Assembly: GCA_019055375.1 (NCBI GenBank)
Contig: JAHQIW010007348.1
Location: 179,894-243,893, forward strand
Direction: 5' to 3'
Source of the DNA: Parelaphostrongylus tenuis
Lineage: Eukaryota; Nematoda; Chromadorea; Rhabditida; Metastrongylidae
Length of the DNA: 64,000 nt
A program made the position numbers and the translations under genes. The notes beneath the pieces were generated by a model. That model ran no database searches and was not told where the DNA came from. It saw nothing but the letters and a program-made list of their open reading frames with translations. Below, piece by piece: positions 35,500 through 47,808 of the stretch; position 1 is the first letter of the stretch; every line of letters starts with the position of its first letter.

Positions 35500-37500
35500 A
35501 TACTTAATTTTTTCAAAAAAAAATGTATCCATTTGCATAAACGCATTTCTGGGGACCTTCTTGGTGGACAATATTTTCTTTCGAACTTTCAATAATCATT
35601 TGTAGGCTCGAATTTCGGCAATTTCGATAATATGCTGGTTCTCTTGTAATCCTCTTTATTGCCTTGTAACAGCGGAAATAATCAGTTTCACACTCAGTTT
35701 TCTTTCTTTGCTCGGATGGGGTCGTTGGATGGCTTTTTGTTGGACCTTCGATAGTCATTCGATAACTGAAATCTCGAAAATCCTGAACTCTCGATGCTGA
35801 GATTGGTTTTGGTAAACTTGAAACAGAGCGCTGTTGAAGCGAAAACAGCATTACCTTCTGTAAAATATTTAGCCTGTCGCTCGAACATCATAGCGCATTT
35901 ACTTGGCAAAGTGAAAAAGGGTCCTCTTGTCCTATGCTCACCCATACTTAAAAAACGTGTTTTTTGCTTTTCCTGGATATTTTATTAGTCATTCGACAGC
36001 ATAAACCTTGAGAATTTCAACGGCATATTTTATTTTTTTCATTGTCTTCACATTACGCTGCAGCAGCGATAATGAATTTTTATTTTGCACTCAAAAATTT
36101 TCCGCGCAAGAAAGCTAGTTTTCGAAAAATTCAAAAATCATTCGATGTCATTTATTTCAACAAATTCAATTTTACTTTTGGCTTTCCAGGAAAAATTTCA
36201 AATGCGGTGCGCATACCTTTCACTGATATGTGGATGGATTTTGCAATATTGGCCTTAAGCCATCGCGTTTTTAATAACCATCAGATAGCTTGAATCTCGG
36301 GAATCTTAGTAGCTTAGATCATATTTAATACGGCTTCTTATCACGCTGTGAGAGTAAAAATAAACTATTTTTCACACTCAAGCATTTTGGGCTGAACAAA
36401 TCTTTTCTCCTAAACTTTTAGTATTTATTAGGTGGCTCAAACCTCGACAATTTCAATGATATACCGCGTTTTTGATTAAAATTTTTTTAGTGCGCTGTAG
36501 CAATCAAAATGAGATGGGGTTTTGCAAGTAACCGCTCTTTGCAAATAGCGCGGTGTGCTGCGAAATCCCTCCACATATCGGTGCAAAGGTGCGTACCGAG
36601 TGCAAATCTTTATCATTTAGCTGTTGCAGCGCAGTAAAAGTCTTTCTCAGAATCCAAGTACACCACTGAACTTGCCGAGATTTACGATATCGAATATTTG
36701 ATAAAAGTCTAGAAAAAAAGCTTTATCCAACGAAAAATACTTGAATGTGGAAATAAATTTTTTTGATGTTATGGCGCAATATGAAGACCATTCAAAAAAT
36801 CAAGTATACTGTTCAATTTTTCGAGATTTAAGCCATCGATTGGTTACTAGAGCATCGAAAATAAATGAAAAATACGTGTTTTGATATGTGACATAGGGTC
36901 AATACAAAAAAGAGTTTGTACCATTGTAGAGAACGGTAGAATGAGTCTTTTCTACAAGTTTAACACAAAAAAACCTGAAAATTTTTTCCCAAAGCGAATT
37001 AAAAGTTTCCAAATCAATGATCAAATTGCGTATCTATTGAATGACGCTGCGCGCAGCGATTTCAACAACCACCTCGGTAGGACGCGTCATTCGAAAAGTG
37101 AGCGAATTTCGCTACCTATTTGGAAATTTTTCATATTTCGGAAAGCGTCTAGGATTTTTTTTTCCCATTCGAAATGTCGAGAAGACTTTGTTCCATCGTT
37201 TCACAGGGACGAACTTTTTTGTGCCACATTGCAAATAAAGACGTTATAAAGTTCAAGAGGTAAGCTTAACTGCTTCGAGTGCGAAACGTGAGATTGCTTT
37301 TTCTCTTACAGCGCTCTGTGTATAGTTTTCAAAAACCAGTCTTAGTCAAAATTGTCGAGATTTTGGCTATCGAGTGGTTACTAATTGGAGAAAAGCCACC
37401 TACAGACCCTAGTTTAGTAAACCAATCAAACTGAGTGAGAATCATAACATTATTGTCGCTGCTACAACGCAGTGTGAAAAGCTTTTCGTAAGCCTAACAC
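35500..37500. repeat. Array of diverged satellite-like repeats
   Basis: Recurring phrases (a clause like GAAATTTCGGCAATTTC, then 'attcgat' plus a GCTGTAGCA/GCTGCAGCA motif, then a run such as AAAATTTTCC) appear at irregular spacing of about 150-260 bp across 2 kb. It is the same family as 22640-23400. Open frames at 35513-35851, 35694-35945, 36042-36293 and 36881-37249 fall in it and are not considered genes. Confidence 0.4.
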
Positions 37501-38138
37501 ATTTAGATCGCCGAAATTAGAGCTTTTGAATCATTGCTGAGGTTTAATAAAAAATTCCTTTCAATGAAAAGGGCCTTGAGAAAATTATCTAAATGGATAC
37601 ATTCCGTTCCAAAAGTGTTGAACAGACTTGATTTTATCAAGTAAGACACGTGTAAGCTATCAGTGCTGCTTGTTTTCGCGTTGGCGTCAAGAAACATTTG
37701 TTCCTGAATATTGTGAATTCGAAAGCGCTTCTAAATGCTTTAGTTGTATGAAATAGAAAGAAAATCATAATGTTTTCGACAGTTACTGAGAAATTCGCTT
37801 GGTTGTAAATGTGTTGACATCAAAAGCGCAAATGAGACTTTACGCACACATGCATTGAAATCAATGCACAACGTTGTGTTGGGTTTGATAGGGCAAAATG
37901 TTAGCAGGATAATGATTTTATTCAAAAAGCGCACTTCTATTGAAGGATTACAATACTTGCACTTATATGTAACCTTTTTGAAATCTATTTTTCTCTAGCA
38001 ATGTTATTTCATAATGAAACAATATTCAGTGCTTGAATCAAATACTCAAAACTATGCTCCCTAACCAGTGACGCTGGCTGTCTCAGATTTTCTAAGCTTG
38101 TGAACTTTTTTATTTAATTCAATGATCTTTTTTTCAAG
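37501..38138. other. Presumed intron or intergenic, no feature recognised
   Basis: No coding support apart from the acceptor TTTTCAAG at 38131-38138 that opens the next exon. Confidence 0.35.
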
Positions 38139-38909
38139 GAAGAAACAACAACTGCTAATACTCATTCTTCACAAGTTGGTTGTTATGGTGAAGGACGAAG
38201 TACTCAAACTGATTCCTATCCTATTGTTGTAAATCTACCGCGATGCAAAAACAATGAAGTGGTTATCAGTATGGAGGACGTAAGCTACTTAACTTTCTTC
38301 CCATGTATAACTCGTATTTTGTTGACTTTCATAGATGTGAAATATTAAATCTCAACAACATAACATCATGAGAGTACAAAGAAATGAACTGTCCTTCTGA
38401 ATCCACGAACCGCATAAGCATCGTAAAATTGTCAAGTAACCACGATCTAAACTCTTAATAATCTGTACTAATATGGTCCGTATTTATCTCAACAGTCCGA
38501 ATGAAGATTTTTTCTATTTGAAAATCTGACGCTGCTTATGATGCAGTCAAGTTGGTGCATTTTCCTTCTGTTTTTCTCAGGTTGAAGAACGTGAGGCATT
38601 GTACCAAGTGATCGAGAATGCCTTAGGCGAGACAATTGATCGATATTCACGACTTCGTACTAATCAAATCATTGCTAATAGTGCTCGAAAGCAGGTAAGA
38701 AGCTCAGTACTTTCAAAACTAGCCAGAAAACAAAACAGAACTTCCGTGAACAATCAACGGTCGCATGATTTTAGGGCCAAATTTGGCGTGATGCGAAGGA
38801 TTTCATAGCTAATCAGCTGGTTCCTCAGTCGATTGAATTGGCAAGTAAAAGTCAGTCCAGGAGGAAAACGGCAGTTGAAATTATTACCAGTATTAGAAGT
38901 TTTCCATAA
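38139..38909 (+). CDS. Three C-terminal exons of an unrecognised protein
   Basis: Exons 38139-38279 (47 codons), 38581-38694 (38 codons) and 38775-38909 (44 codons plus TAA) are all phase 0, with donors GTAAGC and GTAAGA and acceptors TTTCAAG, TTTCTCAG and ATTTTAG. They encode EETTTANTHSSQVG, NLPRCKNNEVVISMED, EREALYQVIENALGETID, RYSRLRTNQIIANSARKQ and WRDAKDFIANQLVPQSIELA. The middle looks helical. No family recognised. They may be the end of the polyQ gene starting at 28574, which would need a phase-0 upstream exon, or a separate gene whose 5' exons are unseen. Confidence 0.6.
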
Positions 38910-40999
38910 CTATGCATGTGAGGTATTAAAGATATCGACTGGATTCAAAGAGAATTTTAAAGTGCAATATCATATACCTTTGCGACCCAATCGAAACGTC
39001 TTGCAGATTATTGCCAGATTTAGGTATATCTAGTATGCCTGAAATGATCTTGTTGCTCCGTTTTAGTGATATAGAGAGTTATTAGTGAGTTGTACTCCTT
39101 AGGACAAACTGTGAACTTTTTTTTTGTCAGACAAGGCCTTGTAGAAGGATTATTGGAATCAAAATCAGAAGAGAGACCTATTCAGACCAGTGATTATGTG
39201 TCATTTGTATTCATATATAAGCCAGATGCTTCTTTACAGCTTCCATACTTGCTCACACAAGACTTTCCAGTGTATTTGATTCGTAATAAAAAATTCTTTT
39301 CACTTACACGATATTGCACTCATACAGAAAGTTCATATAAAAAACAATGGCTGCGATTCTAGTTATGAGAATGATGCGGAAAAAAATTCTAGTATAAATA
39401 ATATATCTTCCGTGCTCTAAAAGCTTTTTGAAAAGACGTTTAAGAGAATATATCTGCACCAAAATTCTTTAAAAAAAAGTCAAATGGATGATCTATAATT
39501 GCAGAATGCAGAAAGAATTATGCCCTTAACACATTGTTGTCAGCTTAGGTATTCTATTTGATGCCAGCTTTCTTAAAACATATTGTGACTGGAAAAAAGG
39601 GAAGGCACTGTCAAAGTTCAGCATGAGCAAGTCTCAAAATCGACCAAGTACCAGGACTTGCCAATCCGTCGATGCTTCCGGGGCCGAGAAACTGATAGCG
39701 AGCTCTGCTGAGATCATTGGCTATCCACTAAAGGTGGTGGAGACCTACAATGAAGACCTAGTGGACACTTTGGTTTACTAGGCTATCTTAGGATTGTAGA
39801 AAATATAGACTCGCTCGGCATTCAACAGCATTCACATGGAAAACTAAAATTCCCAAACAGCAACTGAGCTCACCCAAAAATTTTAAGATCTTCACCGAGA
39901 AGGAAGTAAGGAAATGAGTCAATCAGATGAACTGGTGGAAACGCACAAAACTGTGACACTGGGTAGTAGAAAACGGGAAAAAATTAACATAATACCGTCA
40001 CACAAGAGTTTTTGGGACTCATGTTTTCTGAAATCTTTGAAAAGTTCGCGTTTTGAAACATATCGAGATGATTTCAAATATGGGCGATATAGTCGCGGAC
40101 ACCATCACATTATGGTAGCATGAACGCGTTTGTTCTATATCTTTATTGAACAAAATAAAGGCCCCAATGGAAAAAAATAGGGAACAATGGCATTTGAGTT
40201 CACAATGTTCGCATTTCCTGGAGAAAAAAACAGATCCAAACTATATTACTTCAAATTGATGAAGTTCACTATGAGCAGGGATAGGTTACCTTGAAACTGC
40301 ACGAGTCAGTTACTATCAAGCACTCTTGTATTGCCATCAGTGTACACTAATACAACGTGATTTGAATTTCAATTGACTAACACTAACGAAAGAGACTATG
40401 AAGAGGATTGTAGGAATTGTTCATTAGTTTGGAAAATACAATGAAAGGTGCATGTAATTGCGAGATTCCCAGGTTTTAATCCCTTCACAAAAATGAAGTA
40501 TACGTCTAGTTAAGTAGCTCGTATCAAAAGATTTTCTCGAAGCCCAGGAAACTTTCCTCTTCGTATCAGAAAAAAGCTAAAGGTAGAGAAGGCGTAGCAT
40601 TTGGCGTTGATCAATATGAATGTGATATGTATCCAAAATCATTTGAAGCGTCGACATCGATCGCTTACCTATGTGTCGAAGTCATTATTGCGATCCCTTC
40701 GCACAAATTTGATGGTAATTTGCTTATTAAAAGGATAGAATGTCCAGCTTATCGCAGAACTCTCCCACTCACTGCACTACACCACCTCTCCTAGATAAGC
40801 CCAAAATTACTAAAATGAACTACAAGGGGAAGTGTCCTTCGATCACGGTTGATTTCGCATCATACTTCAGAATAATCTTCTGATCTGAGGCAGGCTCATT
40901 CCTATCCTATGCAGGACTGCGCGGCAAGCCTCCAATAGATAATTTAAAGGCTCTAAAATAACAGTACGGCGACTAATCTATGCTATAATTGAAAATGCA
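38910..40999. other. Intergenic, no gene recognised
   Basis: An AATAAA at about 39285 could end the transcript above. A stretch at 39620-39780 stays open for about 50 codons (MSKSQNRPSTRTCQSVDASG-like) and has higher GC; it may be a retroelement relic but could not be assigned. Confidence 0.35.
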
Positions 41000-41545
41000 T
41001 TTTGAGTCTTTCATGAAGCCTATTATGGACACTTTTACAGTGCAAACACGTATTTCGGCCTTTCAGCCTCGCGAGTTACAAGGTGCTTTTCGTTCAGTCA
41101 GTTTCCCGGAAATCTTTCCCTACATAGAGTAGTCGCCGACGGACTTTTCACACCCGACGTACGGTGAAGCAGCCACCAGGCGTTCTTTTGAAGTGTCGAG
41201 TGCGAGTGATTCTCGATTGCATGACGTATTGGCTGTTACGTGGGCATATGTAAAAACATTGCAGTCGACTATTTTGGGACCTCACTCAAGAACATTATAA
41301 TCTGGCAGTGTATTTCGAGCTTTTCATAAGATGTTTGCGCTTCTTAAAGTATGTTTGTTACATATGCCCACGGAACACGCCAAGCACCTGACAATTAAAC
41401 ACATTCGACACTTTGAGGCTGGAAGGTCGAAACACGTGTCTTGCACAGTATAAATGCCCATAGCAGATCTCAGAAAAGGCTCAAGATGCATTGTCAGATT
41501 ATACTGCTCTTGAGTGAGGTCAATAGTCGATTGCAATATTTGTTA
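41000..41545. mobile_element. Complex foldback element with hammerhead-like relics
   Basis: Three nested or interleaved inverted pairs are visible: about 40995-41090 with 41390-41490, about 41240-41262 with 41345-41372 (GTGGGCATATGTAA / TTACATATGCCCAC), and about 41262-41300 with 41492-41545 (AGTCGACTATT / AATAGTCGATT). On the plus strand near 41409-41448 a GGCTGGAAGGTC stem, GAAA and ACACGTGTC stand in hammerhead order, but the CUGANGA core is eroded. No coding capacity. Confidence 0.5.
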
Positions 41546-41634
41546 CATAATTTATATTATTTCTTTATTTTTAGTGCTTCTAGCAATGGTATGGCATTTC
41601 AAAAATACATCTCAGGAGATGAGTGGTATACAAA

Positions 41635-41765
41635 AATAACCCTCAAAAGGGAGTTAAACCCGGGTTTCACTCAAACCGGGGCAATCTATATCCCGAGACC
41701 CCAGCTTTCCATCGCTCTTTCTTCAAAACGAACTATCGAAGCTATGAGCAGCTAACTGTTAACGG
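41635..41765 (-). repeat. tRNA-derived SINE fragment (family A)
   Basis: B-box-like GAGTTAAACCCGGGTTTCAC on the plus strand corresponds to a minus-strand tRNA-like head. It continues toward the AACGGGTTTGATCGG block, which also occurs inverted at about 42065-42090. Confidence 0.45.
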
Positions 41766-42044
41766 GTTTGATCGGGTAAGCACATCTCGTCATTGAACCC
41801 AGTGAAGATGACGGCTTTTACTATGAATATTCTACATAAATTTTTCATTTCCACTGCTTATAGCAATGACATAGTGTTTGAGAATTAAAACATAGAAGAC
41901 TGAATGATATACTTGAAATTCTAATTTTTTCACACACTGCCATTTTCTTATTTTTTTGAATTTTTGCAAACCACTCGGTTTTCTAAGATGTATTTGCAAA
42001 ACATCATATCTTCGCTAAAAGGAATAAGAAAAATAATGTAGATT

Positions 42045-42220
42045 TGTAATAAAAGCTGTCAGACCAAACCCGTTAAGGGTTGACTGTTAACAGCTTCAAT
42101 AGATTATTTCGAAGAAAGAGTGACAGCGAAACGGTGACCTCGGTGATGTAATGGTAGCATGCGTTCCGGTATAGGTGAGACGCGGATTCAACTCCGAGCT
42201 GAAGTTAAATTGTTCTCTAT
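42045..42220 (+). repeat. tRNA-derived SINE (family A)
   Basis: CAGACCAAACCCGTTAA leader, then a head with TCGGTGATGTAATGG (A box) and GGATTCAACTCC (B box). It lies in inverted orientation to the copy at 41635, about 300 bp away. Confidence 0.5.
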
Positions 42221-42319
42221 GTCAATTTTCTAAGAACGCTATATGGGAATCTCTAAACTGTGTGAGCCAAATTTTTTTATTTGTCATGTTTTTCTGCTCA
42301 ATTGACAAAATTATTCGAC

Positions 42320-42440
42320 TGAGTAGACTGTAAGTTGATTTTGCCTTTGCAGGCTCTCGAATAGACGAAATCGCCGAAATGTTAGCCACTATTTATTTAC
42401 TAAACCGCAATTTTTTTCCACTGTGTACTTACCAATAAAC
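42320..42440 (+). repeat. PLE 3'-terminal remnant with eroded hammerhead
   Basis: The order TTTGCAGGCTCT, a GACG..CGCC stem region, GAAATGTTAGCCACT parallels the right PLE terminus at 8431-8477. The core is mutated (CTCGAAT in place of CTGAAGA). It marks an old PLE 3' end; no RT frames are left beside it. Confidence 0.5.
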
Positions 42441-44379
42441 CTATTTTTGAGTAGTATTACTGGCCTTTTTGAGATTTAATGCTACAAACGGAATCTAAAA
42501 GACAAAAGAATATCCTACTTTTATTTCCTTACTTTAGGATTATTAAAAAATGTGTGCGTTTAGGGTGCAACGCCGGAATCACATTCGACAATGTTTTTGT
42601 AAATAGTACGACACTGTGAGGACTAAATTTTACTTCGAAAATTTAATTTTACATCGAAACCAGCATAATTGAGTGAAGTCAATTGAACTAGTCAGGACGA
42701 TCATTAACGTATTGACTTCGCGAAAAACATTATTACAAAAATATTACGGACAATCATAAAGAGAAAAATGGAACCGCCTATAGCCGAAAGATAAATTGAA
42801 GAAAATAATTAAAACACCCGTTTACAAATCAAGTAAAATTGAACAAGCATTAGTTACAAAACATAACACTGTAGAAAGATAATATTAAGAAAGCTCTTAC
42901 AATGGAAAATGATTACATAGAAAACCGAAGTAAATAATTAGAACATGCCAAAAGGCTTGGCAATGCTCCTTCTAGTTGGTGCATTGTGTAAACTGATCAA
43001 AACTCCTGCTACAGCCGCGATTTGGATGAGGGAGAGACAAGTGGTATGATAGAGTGATACACAAAGAACGTTTGACGATCCTCTTTCTAGTTGGTGCATT
43101 ATTCAAGCCGATCGCTACATGCCGCGATTTGACAAGCAAAAGTGATGAGATGATTTAGAAAAAGAAACTTGGTGAATTTGCATAAAAGCGCGTCAATCTT
43201 TCTTAAGGCACGTAAAATTCACATATATAAGCACACATATAACTTGAATGACATTGTTAAGTAATGATGTTGATTGGTACAGTTCGATTAGGTTCGCATA
43301 CATAAGATACCACAACAATATGGCAAAATTTGAGAAACAAAATCGAAATTCTAACTTGTTTAGACATCAGGTCGGCCTTCAGAAAAGTGACGTGTGATGA
43401 ATTGGACGCCTCAGTTAAAACGAAAGAGTAACTGTCTTTGTTAATATAGTTTCTCTGAAAAGAATGAAAATTATTTGTGCTTGAACTAGGAATATATGCG
43501 AGTTCACTTATTTGTTTATCTCATTGAAAACTCTTTCTTTTACGTCTATAAGCTGTCACTAGATATAAGCTCAAAGCAGTAAACTACACAGGGCTTCCCT
43601 CTTACTATGAGTATGAAGGACTTCAAGACCATTTCTAGAGGCAATTATAAGATAATCAGAAAGGATCAGTGGACGGTTCTAACATTAGATTGTGCTATAG
43701 CAAAAGTGTTTTGGTTGCACATGATAATCCGATGAACATTGAACGAACGTGGCTATCAAGATTTATCATGATGTTGAAATCTAATGCAGGATTCGCAAGT
43801 TTGATTTTCTTGTATATGCATAGCAGATTCTTACAAAATTTTTCACGTTTTGGTGATTACAACTAAGCAAGCTTCATAAGTGACGATGAAGAGACGGTAA
43901 GTTGAGATGATGAGTGGTTCGCATAGGTCCTTAATCAATACAAGTAAACATTAAGATCACAGCAGCCTCATGAACCAAATCTCATAAAGTAAAGCATTTT
44001 TCCAAAACTTATGGGATAGGTAAGACACGTGGGATAATGAGCTCCTCTCACCCAATATCACCATGTGGATGGTTTGAAAGTAGTTAGATTCAATCTTTGC
44101 TAAAGTCATTCAAAGAGCGCTCCGAGAGCAAGAAAACAAATTCTACATGATAACAGTCGTCCACACATTGTGAAAAACTCTTGGAAAAACTTCAGGACAC
44201 AGCTGGAAAGTTCTATGGTCAGAATAGCATTCTCCAAACCTTATTCTTTTCCACGATCTCCACTTTGAGGTTCTCAAGAATCATGTGCAATATAAGCCCA
44301 TAGATTAGCACAAATCGCGGATGACATCAATGACTTTTTCATCGATATGCGCTTACCAGACCAAACCCGTTGGCAGTTG
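42441..44379. other. Intergenic; short direct duplication at 42960-43150
   Basis: No gene recognised. CTTCTAGTTGGTGCATT recurs as CTTTCTAGTTGGTGCATT about 115 bp later, each followed by a GCCGCGATTTG block (about 42965-43035 and 43080-43145), showing a diverged tandem duplication. Confidence 0.4.
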
Positions 44380-44470
44380 GTTATTGATACCACCTATTAT
44401 TCTATCATTTTATTCTATTCTTATTATTTATTCTATATTCTTATATTCTAATTTTATTCTACCTAAGATT
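44380..44470. repeat. ATTCTATT-type low-complexity tract
   Basis: About 90 bp of irregular TTATTCTA repeats. Confidence 0.7.
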
Positions 44471-44589
44471 TCCTATGGTATCACTGCTTAGATATAAGAT
44501 ATATAAGATATTTTACCTAAGAATTCCTATGGTTTCACTACTTCTTTGCAATGTTATGATGATTCAAGTATACCTAAGAGTATTGAGTG

Positions 44590-45065
44590 GTAGGCAAAAC
44601 TCCGACCTCAGACGGGAACCCGCGACTCACCCATGCCGGGGCGCGTGCTACCATACACTAGCGAAGCCACCGCTAACTCACCACACATTCTTCAAGATCT
44701 CTCTGCCATGGCTATCACTCACCAAACATTGACAGGCTTGGTCGGATCAGCGAAATCGCTCCATAAACCCAGTTAAAATGACAGCTACTGCACTTATATA
44801 AATTCAGAAATTCCTATCTTTTCGCAGCGTTACGATGATGGTGCATAGGTGGCCCGGTGGTACAGTGGTAGCACGCGCCCGCGGTATGGGTGAAACGCTG
44901 GTTCAACACTCGTTTGGGACCGAATTTTTGCCTAATTCTCTTACGTATACTTGACAGCTTCTACATCTTATTTCTCAGGAAAAGTCATAGCAGATCCAAC
45001 GCCTCAGTATTGTGGTAGTATTGGCACACGCCCCCAAATGTGGATTCAACTCCTGCCTGAGATTC
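44590..45065. repeat. Cluster of three tRNA-like SINE heads (family A)
   Basis: A minus-strand copy (about 44590-44780) ends in the GCTTGGTCGG block. A plus-strand copy at 44845-44930 has CGGTGGTACAGTGGTAGCACG and GGTTCAACACTCG. A degraded plus-strand copy lies at 45000-45065 (GTGGTAGTATTGG, GGATTCAACTCC). The segments preceding the first two share GAAATTCCTAT and TGATGATG in direct orientation, so this is not a foldback. Confidence 0.5.
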
Positions 45066-46149
45066 AAAGTTGCGTACCGTTCAGTAATCTTGAATATTGT
45101 AATATAACGCTGCTATAAAATCGGTAAAATAAAGCGTTTTTGCTAATCATTGCTTTGTTTCATAACTATCACAGCATTCAACAAAGTAGTTACATCGACC
45201 CGATTGCTACTATTTCAAAATACGTGACCCAAAATATTGCAGCATATATACCGTACATTATAAATGCTTGAGAATTTCAATAAAATGGCAAGTCTTACAA
45301 AACCTGATGAATTTCTTGCGAAAATTTTCTCCAGTCCAAAAACTGGAGCATCTTGTACTTTCAATGATGATGAAAAAAGTTATCTAAAACAACTGGATAC
45401 TTGACAGTCAATCAGGACTCGAAATTTGACTCATTGAATTATTCTATCTCTTCCATTCAAGACGCCTTCCACTTTTCTCACCATAAATTTAGGTATGAAA
45501 CATCTTTCAACAAAAATAAAGTTCGAGCTTAAACCATCGCAAAAAACCGCATAAAAAGTGCAAACCTACAAATTACGTTCAGAAGATCAAGACATCTGAT
45601 TGAAGTGGATCCAACGGATCAGAAGCAACTTAGAAGAGATCTTACTGAAAGTCTTCTCACATATCATCAGATGACAGTGAATATGCATTCTAGACAATCA
45701 TGCGCGGCGACCCGAGTGAACTTTGTCAGCACTGTATGAGCGTCTTTTTTCTGACGGTTCATTTTAGCGTACAAAACCCTTCCCTATACTTCTTATATCA
45801 ATCGATAGCCTCTCCAGAAGAGAAGCTGTGGCAGGCCGCTGCTGGATAGGGGAAGCTCACTTCTGCACTGAAAAGTATACAAAACTCAAGAAATTCTTCT
45901 TTAACGGACTGACTGACTCGGTATTAGACAAAGCCCCATGATCCAGTTTTTTCTCTACTTCAGTTCGTGCTTTTGTCAAAAGACTGTCCTATGTCGAAGA
46001 ATGTTTGACTAACACTTGGATACGGCCGTAGTACCATGCTCGCCATTTGAATGAAATGGCTTACTGAAAAGTGATAACACCTCCTGCAAGGCAAGTTCCA
46101 TAAGGATTCCATCGTAGTAAGGATATGCTCCTGGTTTTCTGGTATTCCT
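45066..46149. other. Intergenic, no gene recognised
   Basis: No supported coding sequence; the last 150 bp may already be eroded mariner sequence. Confidence 0.35.
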
Positions 46150-46526
46150 AGAGCATACTTTTTTGCGAGCTACTCGACAAGAAGCAGACAATGAATGCCG
46201 ACGTCTATGAGAGACGACTCCGCGATTCGGTCGCAGAAGCCCGAGAAGAGCGTTCAAAAGGCACTCAGTGTCACCCTTCTCCAGGATAACGCTTGGCGTT
46301 GTATGCAAAGTCGACTCGCCTCATTTTGGAGAAGATGGGCTAGACCACATCAACTGTATGGCCCTGATATTGCTTCAATCATTTCTTCCGTGCCCCGAAG
46401 CAGCATCTGCAGGAGAAAAATTAAAAGCCTACAATCAGCTCATAAGTGACCTCATTAAGTTTGTTGGTAGCCAACCACAATTTTTTCTGAGAGAAATGCA
46501 TCTAATATTCAGCAAATGTTTATAGA
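46150..46526 (+). pseudogene. Mariner transposase C-terminal relic
   Basis: Three frames in order resemble the second half of a mariner transposase: MNADVYERRLRDSVAEAREE (about 46190-46250), VTLLQDNAW (about 46270, the region of the second catalytic Asp) with LYGPDIAS, then KAYNQLISDLIKFVGSQPQ (about 46430-46490) ending in a TAG. At least two frameshifts separate them. Confidence 0.6.
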
Positions 46527-46559
46527 TCATTAGTTCTGATGGTCATTATATTCCTAAAA

Positions 46560-46690
46560 GAATTGAGTGGTAAACAAAAAGTCGACTACACACAGGAGTT
46601 GAACCAGCATTTCACCCAAAGCGAGGTGCGTACTATAACTACGCCGTCGAGGCCACCGCATAGTCACCACTCATTTTTCATTATAACTCT
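46560..46690 (-). repeat. tRNA-derived SINE fragment (family A)
   Basis: Contains AATTGAGTGGTAAACAAAAAG beside a B-box-like GGAGTTGAACCAGC on the plus strand, the usual junction between SINE 3' part and tRNA-like head in reverse orientation. Confidence 0.45.
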
Positions 46691-46849
46691 GTCATAGCTG
46701 TCAGTCACAAGCTTTGTTAGGTAAGCACATATTGCACTAAACGTTGTTAAGCCGACACCCATTGTGCACATATAATTGTCAAGATTTCTGATTCATAATT
46801 CTAAAGATTCGCAAGGTGAACATTCTGCCAGTTGATTTACTTAAGTAAA

Positions 46850-47441
46850 TATTGAATGGCTCCATAAGTTCGGTACCAGAGTAATAAACACCCAATTTAT
46901 TGGTCAGATGTAATAAAAACAGTACAATTTTAGTATTCTTCAATTAGGCCTTTTCTTGCAAACATCTTGGTGCACAACTTGCCTATACTTGCCTTAAGAT
47001 GGATCAGTCGCGGGAACAAATTCGCTCGCTACTCATGTACAAATGGCGCGTAGGGAAAAATGCTAGTGAAGGAGCCCGCATGATTAACGGAGCTTGGGGC
47101 GATGATACGGTTGCAGAAAGGACGGCTAGGAAGTGGTTGGTGAAGTTCAAAGCTGGAAAGAATAGTCTGGAGGATCAGTCGCGCTCGAGGCGTCCATAGA
47201 AAGCTCCATTAATCTTTCGCGCCCTTTCACTAGCATTTTCCCGTACGCACCATTCGTGAGTGAGTAGTAAGTAAATTTGTTCCCGTAATAGCTCCATCAT
47301 AAAGCAGTTATAGACAGATTGTATAGCAAAACTTTCACAAGAAAAATGTGCAACTGAACAATACCAAAATCATGCAATTCCAATTACTTCTGTTTTTGGT
47401 GTTTATTGTTCTAGTGCCAAAACTTATGGAACGATCTAATA
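46850..47441. mobile_element. Palindromic mariner miniature element, copy 1
   Basis: Terminal inverted repeats (CCATAAGTTCGGTACCAGAG at the left; CCATAAGTTTTGGCACTAGA at the right, reverse strand) enclose two inverted copies of a mariner transposase 5' coding end. The left copy is the 66-codon frame at 46999-47199. The right copy lies on the minus strand at about 47205-47310 (GGAACAAATTTACTTACTAC, compare GGAACAAATTCGCTCGCTAC in the left one). The catalytic domain is absent. The same arrangement recurs at 53171-53650. Confidence 0.7.
46999..47199 (+). pseudogene. Mariner transposase N-terminal HTH fragment
   Basis: 66 codons open from ATG (MDQSREQIRSLLMYKWRVGK) through NASEGARMINGAWG and ERTARKWLVKFKAG to LEDQSRSRRP and a TAG. 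This is the first helix-turn-helix region of mariner transposases, normally 340-350 aa. With no DDE/D domain it could at most bind DNA; it is probably non-functional. Confidence 0.65.
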
Positions 47442-47808
47442 ATAATTGAATTCACCCAAGTGTCGTAATGTGAAAGGAACTATGGAACAACCACAGTTAT
47501 CGCATAGAGGGGTGAAAATTGAAAACAAGAAATTATGCTCTACAGAGGTTGTGAAACCTTTCCAAATAGTGGTGGCAATGTAATCTATGCTGACCAACCA
47601 TTATACCATTTCTAGACTCTTTTAAAATCTGATTATATTTGCAACCCCTCATGCCGTCTAGTTCTCGGAAAATTGTCGTCCATTTAGAAAAAACCAGTAA
47701 ACCCATAAAGGCCGAAACTTCAAGGAAGGAAGCTAGTAAGCAGCAGGGACATTGTAGCTCTGCGGGTGTTGTGTCAAATCGCTCAGAAAACTATGAAGCC
47801 CTGCCCTA
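47442..47808. other. Intergenic, no feature recognised
   Basis: No supported gene. Short frames near 47639-47842 run into the SINE that follows. Confidence 0.35.
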
